Shown here: positions 22,201 through 35,009 of the stretch, one piece after another
How positions within the stretch are numbered: the stretch's first letter is position 1
How the letters are laid out: every line of letters starts with the position of its first letter
NCBI GenBank assembly: GCA_016859345.1
Contig: CM029126.1
Span: 8,509,027-8,573,026, forward strand
Reading direction: 5' to 3'
DNA length: 64,000 nt
Source of the DNA: Istiophorus platypterus
Lineage: Eukaryota > Chordata > Actinopteri > Istiophoriformes > Istiophoridae
Translations under genes and position numbers: made by a program
Notes under the pieces: model-generated
Database searches by the model: none
What the model was told of the DNA's origin: nothing
The model's input: only the letters and a program-made list of their open reading frames with translations

Positions 22201-25200
22201 ACCAGTTGTAATTCAATACAACAGCTGTGTCATAAATTCAACCTTTACGCAGCTATAATGTTCAGTTTTTGTTGGCACAGTCGAAAATGCGTAAATTCTA
22301 TTTATGTTTCTCATTGAGATCAGAGTTAAAGGTGATTTTGTGCTGGATAGCATTATATTGCAAGTTGTTTCAAGGTTTTTTTGTCCTTTACAAGCAGTGG
22401 GAGGGCAGGATATCTAGAGACACCTCTGGATTTACTGTAGTCCAGTGCAATACCACCCCTAACTATGATCTCACTGCCAAAACATATAATTAATTAACAC
22501 CTCTATGACAGCGTTAATAAAAACTGAACATTGTAGGCGCTATAAAAGGGAGACAGTTGTATCAGGTTGAATTGGATCTTACAGGTGATCAAAACATAAT
22601 CGAATCTGATTTTGACTGATATGTGACAATTTACCAGACGCTACCTTCAATGCATTTTTCATTAATGAACATACAAACCTAAACACAACCACCCAGCTAC
22701 AAACCCATAGACTCTAATTCAATAGAAGTGGGACACACCAATAATTCTTCAGTACCATTATATTCAATCATATATCGATCAACCAGGCTCACATCCTCAG
22801 ACGTCTTGTTTTCTCTCACCTATACTCCAAATATAATTAACATATAATGATTATTTAAAAGATAAAAGGTATTAAATGATTAATTGACCATCAAAATTGT
22901 TCCTGGTTAATTTTCTGCAAGTTAACTGATCAGTGAATCATCTGATCATTTAAGCTCTACAGGCATCATTAGTGTAATGTAATGTAATTAGTGTAAAAAT
23001 ACAGAAAAAAAAGTGGATTATTACTGTAACACTTATCTAGATAAAAATCGCATCAAACCATCATGGTATCATTCCATATTATTATTATTATTATTATTAT
23101 ATAGCATGATCACAGATTTACTTCCTGAGAGGTGGACTTTGTGCCGAGCTTAATGCAAAGCATTAGTTTTGGAAGTTGACACAGTAAGAATATATGTAAG
23201 AACCTATGGCTAATTATGGCTTTATTTTTAGTTTAGAACTATGATAAAGGCCATCGGCAATGCAACCTTAAAGTGTGTTTACTATCTCCAGAGAGTTCGT
23301 TTAGTGCTTCAAAGTGAGGCAGAGTGAGAGGCCAGTATCATGACATGCCTTGCAAATACTCCAGCAGCCAATACCCACGAGGCTTTGTTTTGGAGGTTAT
23401 CTCCACTCTCCACTCAGTTCACTGGAGTAGCCTATCTATCAGTGACGGAGGGGGAACAGTGGTGACAGCCACAGTGCGATTAGACACTATGTCGGCTAAT
23501 ATTGCGCAGGCAGTTGAACAGGGCCAGCCTTTGTTGTTGTTTACGCAGCATTTGCCCATCATTAGACTTGGCAAGGCTGGCTGCCTACTTCTTTTATATT
23601 AATTAAAATGAATATACAGTAAGGAATGCACATGTGGCTCCCAGCCAGAATTTTGAAGTAAGACTCAATTAACCTCAATGACCCTGTCTAACACAAACAA
23701 TGAGAAATTAATTATATGCAGCATCCAACCCAGACAAGCTTAGTGGCTTCAAAACTACATTATAAATGGTTTAGAATGCATTTCCACCTTGTTTTCATCT
23801 GTGTCTGCTAAATCAATGGCCCATTAAAAAAATCTGCAGCAGCATTTAAGGGATATCATGAAAGCACAGGTGTTTGCAGGGTGAACAAGCTCTGAGAATA
23901 CGTCGTTTTTTTGTATATGATTGTCGTGGGGAACTTGCTGATTTAGCTTTAATGTTAGACATACACAAGCTTGTCAGATAATTTAAGACAAGGATGAAGA
24001 AAATGTCTGTCTGTGCCGTGTCTTTTTGTCTTTGCTGTGATGGGCCTTAAGGGCTTTACCCGCATTTGATGTCAACTTTTTCGAGTAAATAAGTTGGTAA
24101 TGCTGGTCAAAGCTAATGCCGTCATATCAGGTCTCACGGGCTTTCAGCCTGAAGACTGTGTGCACCCCTGTGTGTCTTTGTCTGTGTGCGTGTGTAAACA
24201 AATTCCACATTGAAACCCTCATACACAACGTTCGGGCAACCTCTGAAAGAAAAGTGTCTAACTAATTTGGAACGTGTTTGAATTTGTGCACAATACAGCG
24301 ATGCACAGACTTTCATGTTATCACATTGGCAGTTATGAGCAATTGCACCCTGCAGCAGTCCTTACCCCTGGACAGCTTTTAATTATGTTACAAAGTGCAC
24401 ATGCTCTCCCGCGTTAATGCTTCCTCTGGAGTCTCGAACGATTACATTCATTTTGGTGTTGTACAAGGAACAGCTTCCCTAAAACATGAAAACATGTTTA
24501 TTAATCTTTGGAGATAAACTCACACCATGGTATTTGTTGATGTGAGTCAGGGATTATCCTTTCTGTTATTTATGATAGGGAATTTAAAAATAATGTGCAG
24601 CCAAACCGTAATGCTTATAGAAGCTGAAAGGCAGCGGGGGAGCTGAGGTCTCTTTTTTTTTTTTTTTTGTTGAAAAAACGGAAAATAGCAGAGATAGAGC
24701 ACTGACAGCATGAATGAATGAACCCACTGTAACATATTCCTCAGGCACCATGGATCATTTATGTCTTGCATGGCCTATGCCTGCAACATCTGTCCCTGTG
24801 GAGATGGATGTGTGTGTGTGCTGTCCATCATCGCAGGAGCAGATGAGTATGAAGTGAGGCACATACCAACCAGCAGCATGTCACTCACAGTTTTATGTTG
24901 GGCAAGTCCCTCTTGTCACACTTGAGACGAGGAACATGGTGAGGCATGAATTCTTCACAACCAGTTTTGACCAACACATCAAGATCTAAAACATGAATCT
25001 TTTTTCTTTTTTTCTGTTTTTTTTCCTTACACCAGCAGATGAGTAAGCAGAAAAAAGCATTTTAGAAATATTTCATTTTCTATTTTAAAAAACTATTTGC
25101 ATTCATCCTCATTTGAATCAGTTTTATTATGCAGTACAGGTCATGAAACGTGTAGACACCAGATTCTGTTCAATTAAAAACAGAAAAGAAAAGTAGAGTT

Positions 25201-26128
25201 GCGAACAAGGTTGGATCCTGTAAAGAACTGACTTAAGAATGTGCAGTGTTACACCGACAAGTCCCCTGTTCATACAGTTTCTTCCCTCCAGAGTTTCTTA
25301 ATATCTTAAGTGACGTGAGACCAATTTTCCAGAGAGGATTAAAAAGACCTTTGGGATACATCTGATGGAGTAACATAATGACGAAACCACCAATGTGTAG
25401 TTAGTTTGCAGCTTTGATAATAAGTTTAGAAATATTTTAACTTGTTTTTTTTTCTCGTGTGTGTAAAAATTACCATCAAGACATAATTCAAAAAAAGCTT
25501 TTGTTAGATATTTAAATAACGATGATTAAATCGCATGTTCTGGTTTAAGTGTAAAACACCTATTTAATGCTTGACAAATTATGAATGCGTACATTATGCA
25601 TACTGGAAAAATGACAACAAGAATTACTGAAGCAATCGTTGACTGGGTTAAGGGAAGAAAAGTGTAATGAGAGACAGGGGTCGTTTGAAAACATGCTCTT
25701 TCAATCAATGTACACTGCACCGTGCCAGCTTAATCAAAGATCTTGTACATGGACAATCACTACAAGTGAACCTTGCCTGGCTGACATTTGCATATATTGA
25801 GTTACAGGAGTCAGTCTCAGTCAGACACTATCCGGGTGGATCACCGAATGTGATGTTATCTACGTTGAGCAGGTAAACATCAAGTGCCTCGGTCAAATCA
25901 TTTTTTCACACATCAGCGTGGTTATAGTTGGACGCCGTTTCTTTTCAATGGAGGGCTGGAATGCAATTCTAAATCTAACATGGAGTTACAGTAATCTTGT
26001 TAAAGTCGATGTGGAAAATGTCACTGCTTTGTGTGTATTAGTCTGGAAGTGAACTCATCAGGGCACTTATGATGGGATAATGTGGATTCATTAATGTTTT
26101 ACGTCCTGTAGGTCTTCTTGCCTTCAGT
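19291..26128. other. intron-like non-coding region
   Basis: I see no gene in this 6.8-kb stretch. It is AT-rich, with A/T homopolymers (for example 19803-19814, 21295-21311, 21400-21414, 24652-24668) and an ATT repeat at 23077-23100. Frames of up to 92 codons (23324-23602) have no domain. The block 20660-21260 is slightly richer in GC and could hold regulatory DNA, but nothing specific can be shown. Confidence 0.5.
23077..23100. repeat. (ATT)n microsatellite
   Basis: Eight uninterrupted ATT/TTA units. Confidence 0.92.
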
Positions 26129-26275
26129 CAGCGGTTCGTAACCTGGGGTTCAGGAACCCATTGAGAGGCTTGAAACATTAGGTCACAAGATCGACGGGAG
26201 AGAAAGGCAGAAGACAAAAACATGTTTCTGCCACAACGCTCATCTTTTCAGACTTTCCTCTAATCTTTGTCTGAG
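26129..26275 (+). mobile_element. hAT-like element end (CAGCGGTTC type), degenerate
   Basis: The sequence CAGCGGTTCGTAACCTGGGG at 26129 resembles the well-known hAT terminal sequence with CAGNGGTTCNNAACC. It is followed by GGTTCAGGAACCCA and GGTCACAAGATCGA, the continuation usual in that family, and by CTTTTCAGACTTTCCTCTAATCTTTG at about 26246-26271, which I also associate with it. No transposase frame or opposite end was identified, so this is a fragment or an internally deleted copy. Confidence 0.5.
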
Positions 26276-27585
26276 TGTGTGGAGATAGAATTGAATCTTG
26301 ACATGCTGAGACCAAGAGCAGGAGACAAATTATTTCCATCCAAACACACTGGTGACCTAGTGGTGGTCCTAAGGAACCAGTTTATATTTTTCCAGCTACA
26401 ATTAAACACCCTGAAAAAGGAAAATAGGCTCCCTACATTAGAAAGACCGCTGAGAGTCAAATTACCAATAGAGGATAACAGAAAAAAAATGCCAGATAAA
26501 GTTATGTTTATCTTTTCAGATGTTCCTCCAACTGTTATAGCATCTCCAAGAAGCTTAGCTTAAGACCTGAGGCAGTACTATTAAAAAGTAACGATACTGA
26601 TTTGCATCTGAACCTCTGCTGAACAAGATGATCCTATATGGCATTAGAAAATATTTTTGTTTCATCTAAAAAGAGGATGTTGCTTCCACGGATGCTCCTT
26701 TTACTGCAGGAGGGGTTCTCATTCGGTATCTACCGCTTTTCTTTTTTCTTTTTTTTTTAAATTCTGCTCTGTTGTCACATAAATCTCACTGAAGATAGTC
26801 ATCATGGGCCAGCACAAGTCTCACGAGAATTAATTAACCTATGTTGTTCGTGGTGACATCCCTTGAAGGCCCTGTGGGAAATAGTGCAACTGAGTGCTCC
26901 TCCTTCACTTGCATAGTCAATAAGGGGGAATGACCCGACAGGAACGTTAATTTTATTTAAGTCGTTGCAGACGCATTGTGTAATGAGGCACAATGCTGCT
27001 CTTTTCTTGCCTCTCTGCTCCTGGTAGTAATACCTAATATCCTTTGAAATGGCAGTAAGATAGTAACTGGCTTATTGCTGCTGAGAGAAGTAAACCGCAT
27101 CTTTAACATCCATCAGTCTGTTTATCAGACTTGTCGCTCTTTCAAACATACATTTAATAGCCCATCAGTTTTCATGCCATACTGTGTTTTGACATCCTTC
27201 TCTACTGTCAGAGTGGAAGCGCTTCAGTTTCACGTAAGCATCCTCCATTTTGTTAAATAAACCACAAAGCTCTGTATCCACTAGGGAGCAGCCTTAAAGA
27301 TCGGGGCTTCAACTCAAAGACCAGACATTTAAGGGTTTCACCACTGGGAGGTTGCAAGAGTCTAATTAGCCACAGTGTCTGCTCTGTCAGCAATGGCAGA
27401 CCTATACAAGGCCCTTCCTTCCACTGCCAAGTAAACTCCAGTACACTGTAGCTTCCTATTGTGGTGTCAAGCACAATTTTGCCCGTTTCCTGTGTGCTGC
27501 TTGGTTCACCCCATGGGAAAGCTTCTGAGGAGAAGATGCAGCAATTATCCATAGACTGCAAAGTGAAAGGTGAAAGGATTTGTAT
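26276..27585. other. non-coding
   Basis: No gene is recognisable. The 98-codon frame at 26267-26563 begins within the hAT-like remnant and has no domain. Minus-strand frames at 27253-27677 overlap each other. A T-run lies at 26748-26758. Confidence 0.5.
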
Positions 27586-27589
27586 TTAC

Positions 27590-27710
27590 CAGCCAGTGAG
27601 TGGTTAATGACAATACAATATGCTGGAATTATGGGAATTAGAGGCCAGGGATTTGCGCACAGCCAATGAAATTTCAATCAACGCTACCTCAGTTAATTGA
27701 AAGACTTTGG
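27590..27710. promoter_or_regulatory. possible conserved non-coding element
   Basis: This is a compact stretch with several homeodomain-type cores (GGTTAATGAC, GGAATTATGGGAATTAG, CAGTTAATTG) and a CCAAT-like box (AGCCAATGAAA) within 120 bp, without simple repeats. The regulatory reading is inferred from motif density only. Confidence 0.25.
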
Positions 27711-28063
27711 GTGAGGGAAGGGAGTCGTATGCAGCGGGAAAGGACAATGGGTCTGCAACAAGTTTTGTTTTGTTTTTATTTTTCATTTCACTCAGGCTGT
27801 GTCTGTATACTGTAACTATGTGAATAACTAAGGCAACAGGGGAGACATCACAGTACGCTAAGATTAAGGTGACCCAGGAGGGCTTTCTAGTCAAGTCCAG
27901 TTTATATTATTGACCTTAATTACAGCTATGGTCCCGAAGGTTTCGGCTGCTCCTAAATAATGAAACAAGATTTTTAACAAAACTGACTTGATGTTTTTAT
28001 TTCAAATATGTAAAAAAATAAATAAATAAATAAATAACACAAATGTACAGAGGGGGGAAAAAA

Positions 28064-28145
<82 letters not shown>

Positions 28146-31100
28146 AATAGGAATCAACAATTAATGCAGTATGAATCAGAACTCTGTCACAATCATCATT
28201 CTCCTCCAAAAAATAAGATGATACCTGTAAGTCACACTAAATGAGACTAAAAATAATAACAGGACACATGAGAATCTTGGTGCAACGGTGAACCGAAACA
28301 TTTATCCTTAGTTTATTTCTGGAGAAAAGCCTTTTTTTTTAAATCATAAAAAAGATTTGGGCAGCAACACGCAGGCTACAGGGCAATCTGACAATATGAC
28401 TGACAGACCCTGACAAAGTTGATAATTTCATATGGAGATGGCGGTAGATTAACCAGTGGTTACTCTTTTAATTTTGGGGTAATTTGCCTTTTAGATTTGC
28501 ATATTTCCTGAGTGCAAGTTGACTTTTTGGGCTGTCGGTGACACAAAAAGAAAAATGAGAAGGTGAGCAAAACAGTAATATTCATCCTGTGAATCATGAT
28601 TATTCTCTTAAAACAAGACATGACTAAACCTGAACCTTGCCGTGAGAGACCATGAAAGTCTATGACGGACAGAGAGATAGACTGACCAACAGGCCACCAT
28701 TGTCTTTTCTAGCTCCACTGTGAGTAGGACATAAATATCAAATTCCAGAAGCATTGCATCATATAATTTATGCACAAGTTCATTTCGCATTCTAGTTATT
28801 ACCCCGAGAGGAGCATTTAATTGGCACCCTATTATCAGGAGCCTTTTTGACAGGCTGTGCCGACATGTCTATGAACCCAGAAATCATCTACAGTAGACAG
28901 TAATCAAACACAGGTGCAGTGGTAGTAATTAACATTGGATTACCTGACGGAGCTGCACGACAGAATGTATTCTCTTATTATGTGTAAATAGATTTCTCTT
29001 TGCCTTCCTGTCATTGGTAATGTATGAAGTCGTGTGGCCATATCGTGGGATGCAATGATTACATTCAAGAGTGCAATCACACAAAAGGCAACAGCACTTA
29101 GTTTGGCGCTGTGGAGAGAGACAGCACTAAACATTTGTCTCCCCAAGCTATGCTATTTGCCAATTTCAGGAGGGATGGCACCACTTTACCCAAACGGCAT
29201 CAACCAATCTGTAGAGAGCAATAAAAGAGCAACGGCATTTGAGGCAACACTCATCACAAAGACTTTTAACTTCTTTTGCATATAACACTTGATCTTAATC
29301 ATCCATGGCTGAATAAAGCCAGCCATCTTTTTTTGCCTATCCCAGCCAGGCCTGCGGTACTAACAGAGCAGTGAAGCCAAAATGGCCGTACCTGAGTAAA
29401 AGTGGAGGCAAAAGTACAAATTGTTGATTTATTTTCTTTTTGTTACATTCAGTATGAAACTGGCCCTATAAACTCTGTTTATGAGGTTAATACCTCTGCA
29501 ACCTCTTATCTGCAACAGTTATTGCTGCATGTTTGCTTCTGAGGCTTTCATGGTCTGTCAGTAAGCTTTCAGAAGGAATGTAACATATTGTATGTCATGG
29601 ATTAGCTAACAAAGCTGACGGTTCACTAAGTTGGACTTGAGGATTCAGTGTTTGTTCATATGCTGAAGAGTATCAACTGCTCTGTGTGAATATGTAGTGA
29701 CAACTTGAGTTGGCCAGTCACCGTTACTTTATACCAGGTGCCCTAGCTACATGACAGTTTGACCCCGAGGTGAACACCTTTCACGGGGAAAGAGCCTGGC
29801 CACCTTAGAGAGAAACCACATTGAAGCTTCATGTAACCACGATCTTTTATTCATGGTCACTACCCAAAGCTCGTGTCTATAGATGAGGGCTGATTCAAAA
29901 AATAGAGGGGTTTTTTTGTCTGGTACAGCCTGGTATTTACCATCATTGTCAAATGCAGAGGTTATAGTACTGCAGTGCTTCAGAGTACAGTGGGATATGA
30001 TGAAAAAGCAATTGTCTGAAACAGAAGTTTTTTACACCACTTACAACTTGAATGATTTTTGCAAAGGTTGACTCAGAGTAGCACATCTATTGTGACAGCG
30101 CCATGGTCCAACCGTGCATGTAATTGAAACAATCGATTGCAATTTCATAAACACAAATGTGCATAAAGCACAGGACCAGTAAAGTGAGCTTCTGTTGGTT
30201 GAGTGATCAGAGCTGCATGCCTATCAATCTCTCCGTGCCCCCCCCCAGGCTTGTTTATTGTTTTCCCATTGAATACTGCATAGGGAGGCACTGCACAGGC
30301 CTCCTATCATCTCAAGGCGAGGCAGTTTCTGAGCTCTGCCTAAACATCAGTTAACTCACTTCCACAGAACAAAAGGTCTTGTATTACAAGCTAAAAATAC
30401 ATCCCTGATCAGTTGAAACCTTCACAGAGAAAAATGGTATACGCGTTTGAAATTTCTCTCAGTGGTGTGATGAATCTCAGCGTCGACTGTATGAGATCAC
30501 CTGATTGGACGAATGAGCCTGTGAAAAGATGATGATGAATGTTACTTGAAGCATTTCAGTCTCAATATTTACAAACATCATAATGGAAAAATGTTGCTAA
30601 GGTTCTTCAGCATCAACAAAATGGCCAGGCTGTGTTAACTAATATCCATTAAAACCCTTGTCTAAGCACTCGTGGCCCACTCATACTGTAGTTTAGCAGT
30701 TGTAATTAAGCATGACAGGTCTGTTAAACTTTGCATTGCCCCGGGTACCAAAGTGGTGTGCATGTTGTGCTACTGAGACTGATACTCAGTATCCAGAGAG
30801 TTTCTGCATTTTGCAAGCTGCAGACGTTAGCATGCCCTGCTAACTAGCGCACCACGTCCAGTAATAACCTGGGATTATTTCCAAAGGCGAAGCGCAGTTA
30901 AGTTAGGAACTCATCTGTTCACAACTGGAAATTCCAATGTATTGGAGGCAAGCTGTTACTGTATATTAGAGTTTGCAGCTCTGTCATGCTTTATATGTGG
31001 TGTGAGTTTGTACTCCAGGTAAATTCAGCCAAACATGCTTTAGTGATACATTTGCCAAACTCATCTGTTACTTCTCAACTTTAAAGGTATCTTCAAAAAA

Positions 31101-31624
31101 TACACATTAAAACATAATTCTAACCATTGTGGTGCTTTTCCAAAAATGTTTTACATACTCAGCTTCCAAGGCTTATGTTAGAAAGAATATCCATTACTTT
31201 AATTAGAATTTTTCTTTCCAATAACCCTGTATTACAGTACTCAGACTACCTACCTCTAACCTCCCTGTCTTCTACATGGGTTATCAGCTGACAAGGATGT
31301 TGTTTTTTTGGCCTTGGACACCTGGCTTTCACCCCAGTTTAGCACTGAATCACAGAGCATAAAGAGCATTAAGACTGAAGCTTTTCTTTAAAAAAGAAAC
31401 GCCCGGAAACACTGAAAAGTTAGATAGCCTGGGAGATTTTAACCATCTTACATAGTTGGAGTATAAGCATTAGCTTAACCTTGCTGGCTTCTTCTGTTTG
31501 AAATGGATTACCCCCTGTTTCAAAAATTATTAAGAATTTCAAGTGGCAAATACACCCCTGTAAACAATGTTATTTGCATCTGCTGTGCGAGAACAGAAAG
31601 CTTGATGTATTGCAAGGGAATGCG
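27711..31624. other. intron-like non-coding region
   Basis: No gene is supported. Besides the microsatellite at 28065-28146 and an AAAT tract at 28012-28036, the sequence is unique-looking and AT-rich. Open frames are under 85 codons and lack domains. A C-run lies at 30238-30246. Confidence 0.5.
28065..28146. repeat. (TA)n microsatellite
   Basis: About 82 bp of alternating TA with two GTA interruptions near 28110 and 28120. It is self-complementary and therefore able to extrude as a cruciform. It is preceded by an AAAT tract at 28012-28036. Confidence 0.95.
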
Positions 31625-31664
31625 TCTATCTATCTATCCCTCTATCTATCTACTTATTTATCTA
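31625..31664. repeat. imperfect (CTAT)n repeat
   Basis: Degenerate CTAT/TTAT tetranucleotide units with several substitutions, indicating an old microsatellite. Confidence 0.85.
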
Positions 31665-31789
31665 TGTATTTGTCGTTATATCAATGAAGCACTTTCTCTC
31701 AGTCTTTCCGATCTTTCTCATTATTTGTCTGGCTTTCTAAATGTATCTGTCTGTTTCACTATTTCCCCCCTCTGCCTTTGCTGGTGTTA

Positions 31790-32045
31790 AATTAGATGGG
31801 AATGGGTAATGAGAACATTTTCATGCCAGAAGCATTAGTAACGATGATAATTAATGTCCATTGTCTTTTGGATCAGCTAAATATTAGGCATCAGGCAGAA
31901 TTATCTCCCTGTATCAAATCACATTAATCAACATTTGGGACCACCTGCTAATCACGCTAATGTGCTCCCTATCCTGAAAATTGGAAAAAGGGCTGCATGA
32001 ATGCATAAGGAACTCCTGAAATCAAATGTGGCGGCAAGCATTCAG
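31790..32045. promoter_or_regulatory. strong candidate conserved non-coding element
   Basis: About 250 bp with no simple repeats or transposon signature but dense developmental-type motifs. These include TAATTAAT (31848-31855), a SOX-like ATTGTC (31860-31865), CATTAATCAAC near 31922, an E-box CACCTG (31942-31947) followed by CTAATCACGCTAATG, and GCATGAATGCATAA near 31993-32008. This density of TAAT cores with E-boxes is typical of vertebrate developmental enhancers. Function is inference. Confidence 0.35.
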
Positions 32046-33950
32046 ATCCTACAAGTAAGTGAAAAAAATGATTTCTGGGAGGATTTGTTTTACAAACAAG
32101 AACTATAACAGAGGGAGCAGTTTCATATGAGAGAACAGTCATTTTCTACTAATTAATCCTGTTTTTTACTTTTTAATAGATGTGGTCTTTTTTTTAATAG
32201 GAAAATCCATCTAAAATACATTTACTTTAAAACTGCAATAAATAAATAAATAAAAATCAACTATCAGTGTTGTACCTTGTATTACTGGTCCGATTTCTTT
32301 TGTCAGGTTGTGCATAACTGTTCAACCATGAACCATGTGATGTCACACTGAGATATTTCCAGCGCGGGCAAATTGGAGAAAAACTCAGCTATCTAGAACA
32401 TAAACGTAAACATCAGGTTTTGTTATTAAACCATGGGATTCAGAGACCATGGGCCTCTTTGCCTCCATGCTCAGCAGTCATACAGGAAAATAAATCCATT
32501 CCAGATGACAGGCAGGTTTTAGAGCAATAGGTTTTTTCATTTTTTCATTTTATTACTTTTACTATATTGCTATTACTGTTTTCAGACATATGAATAAAAG
32601 TTCAGGTGACTTCTATGGCTATTTAGACAATCATTTGGCGATGCTGTACAAAAGGTTACGAAAGGCAGGTTGAAAGAAGGTGGGAATAGGTGGAAGGTAA
32701 AGTCCACGACTTGTCACAGCATGATGCACGGAGTGAGTGGGTTTTATAAGTTAGATTGTATTATTTAGGTAGTTAACGTCTTAGACCATGCTTGGACTGC
32801 AACCACCCGTCTCCTAGATTTCCCCTTTGGAGGTTTGGCCAGCTAATATGCGCTAGGTAAAACAAACAAACAAAAAAAAAAAACCCTACCTCAATCCTGC
32901 ACAATGTTATGTGACAACTCAGGTTGCAGCCAAATTTGTTCCTCTACTCCAGGTACCTGTTTTAAAAAGCCAAATGTCAGCCAGAGAGCACTGCAGCTAT
33001 CAATGGCTAGATTTACAGAACTTTTATTCTATTTGTGTTATAGCATATTATCAAAGGAGATGAAGAAGTAACTGATACGTGATGTCTTGTAGATAACATA
33101 GCTTTGTCAGATTAGAGTCGTCCCTGCCTCCAAAACGAGTGTATGTTCAGTTACAGTTCATTTTGGACCAGATATCAGGTTGTCTGAGACAGCGTGGCTA
33201 AGGACAGTGTTTGCAGTACTTATTGGTGACGTGGGAGTAATCATAGAGGATCTGGAGGAACAGCAGTCTTATTTGGACTCGTTTAAATCCGCTCCCTGGT
33301 AATACTTTTCGATATTTTAGGGTAACTTCAGAACTCAGTTGCCTTCGTTGCCCATCGGCTGTGTTTTGTTGCCAGTTCAGTTTACATGTCATGCATCTGG
33401 CACACTCTCTGACAAGTATAAAAATTACATGGCTCAGTCAAACCCCAGGCTTTCACTGGAAAACCTTTGCGAGGAGCTCCTCTAATTTCTCTTCCTGATC
33501 GGATCCCTCCATTTTTTGGTTCACTGCACACATACAGTGTTGCATTACAACCAGTGTCCACTCACAAAGCCCCTGCTGCCTTTCCTCGTTCTTCTTCTAC
33601 ATCTATTTTCAGGAAAAGTCACAGCAAATGCCCCTCTAAGATTCTGCCACTGCACCGTCTTCCCATGATTCCCCTTTTTACCACAACACCGGTAGAAAAT
33701 GTTCTGCAGCTAACTATTATTTTTGTATTTCTGTAATACAAATGGCAAAGAGATTTGCATATATTTGGATGCTGTGTCAGTAAAATGTAGTTTGCTATTG
33801 CCTGTTTGTTAAAGTTAAAGGTGAGAATTAATCAGATTTTTGAGCCATACTGGCTGCTCTGTTCTCGGAATGGCGATGTCAGTTATTCGGTCGGCTTGTT
33901 TACCACAATATCTCAGCAGCTAACATAAATCTCGCCCTGAGTTTTTTTGC
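32046..33950. other. non-coding
   Basis: There is no gene or recognisable transposon. Simple tracts include AATA units at 32239-32256 and an A-run at 32873-32884. The 89-codon frame at 33467-33736 is Ser/Pro/Thr-rich without a domain. Confidence 0.5.
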
Positions 33951-34290
33951 ACCAAAGTCTGATCTGCTTTTCCAGTTGTCCAACCTCATGTCTAGCGCCA
34001 TCACGAGACTGACGTTTTTGTTTTTTAGTGAAATGTGTTGGCAACTATTACCATGATGTACCATGAAATTTCGGTTCACTCCAGTTTATTATTTAGTGCT
34101 AATTAGTTAATATTAACATGCTAACATTGCTAAACTAAGATGATAAATATGATCATACCTGAAACATCAGCATATTACCATTGTCACTTTTGAGATGTTA
34201 GCATGCTGACAGTAGCATTTAACTCAAAGCCCTGTTGTGCCTAAGTGCATCCTCACAGTGACCAACATGGCTGTAGACTCTAAGTCTTGT
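33951..34290 (+). repeat. interspersed repeat family X, copy A
   Basis: This segment aligns by eye with 38371-38773. Shared blocks include TAGCGCCATCACGAG-type text (copy A only), the TTTAGTGCTAATTAGTTAATATTAACATGCTAAC region, CTAAACTAAGATG, ACCTGAAACATCAGCATATTA, TAGCATGCTGACAGTAGCAT, AACTCAAAGCCCTG and CATGGCTGTAGACTCT. I recognise it as a common teleost interspersed repeat but cannot name the family. No coding capacity is visible. The left boundary is approximate. Confidence 0.7.
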
Positions 34291-34984
34291 TTAGATATTA
34301 TTTTGTCATCTCTGGATTCCAGTTTGCGTGGGCAAAGAGATGAAATATCAATGATTACAATAACTTTCAGTGATCTGCTCCTTGCTTATAAAGCAACCGT
34401 AAATTAGCCGGGATCAGTGATTCAATAGGCTCTGATGTCAGGCTGTTGGACAGGTTTCAAAATGCATTATGACAGTGCTTCAGTGTAAGTTGGATTCATG
34501 TGCCACCCAGCGCCAAACACGGTCAGAGGTTTTCTCATCTGCTGATCCTCATCTCGCTCGCTGGCCAGGAAGGATGCTTTTGCTGAGGTCATAAACTGTA
34601 GAGCAACAATCACTTCCATATCAGGAATCATCCTGTTATTACAGTAATGCTAATCGGCCAGTAATCACCTTGAGAGCCTGTCAAGCCCTTGATGGAGTGT
34701 TGTAGGGGACACACTTCTCATCAATGTGACCACACAGCTGACAGAAGTCTCATCCCGTTACAGGGCCTCGTTTAAACTCCCTCCAGCAGGAATATGCTGA
34801 CTGAGATATCCATCATCAAGCTATTGTTCCGCTTCTAATCTCCTCAAACAGAACATTTTCAATTTAAGCTTTTCACAGACGCCACTGTGAGGAGAAGACC
34901 TACAGGTCCGATCTCGAATTTCTCAAAGAAATGGCAATTTTTGGTGTATATAAAATAGGGCTGCAAGTGATGATGATCCGGTTC
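34291..34984. promoter_or_regulatory. non-coding, possible conserved element at about 34590-34870
   Basis: The stretch 34590-34870 has no repeats. It contains TAATGCTAATCGGCCAGTAATCACC, a CACACAGCTGAC E-box, GATATCCATCATC and CTTCTAATCTCC, a mix of homeodomain and bHLH-type cores typical of developmental enhancers. The rest shows nothing specific. Low confidence because only texture supports it. Confidence 0.25.
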
Positions 34985-35009
34985 TTTTTTTTTTTTTTTT
35001 TTTTTTTTT
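34985..35009. repeat. poly-T tract (25 T)
   Basis: An uninterrupted run of 25 T. It could be the reverse-complement poly-A tail of a retroposed sequence to its left, but I recognise no retroposon body next to it. Confidence 0.95.

Noticed and set aside
26267..26563. 98-codon frame next to the hAT-like end considered as transposase
   Set aside because: It shows none of the hAT transposase motifs I know, and its start lies in the terminal region of the element.
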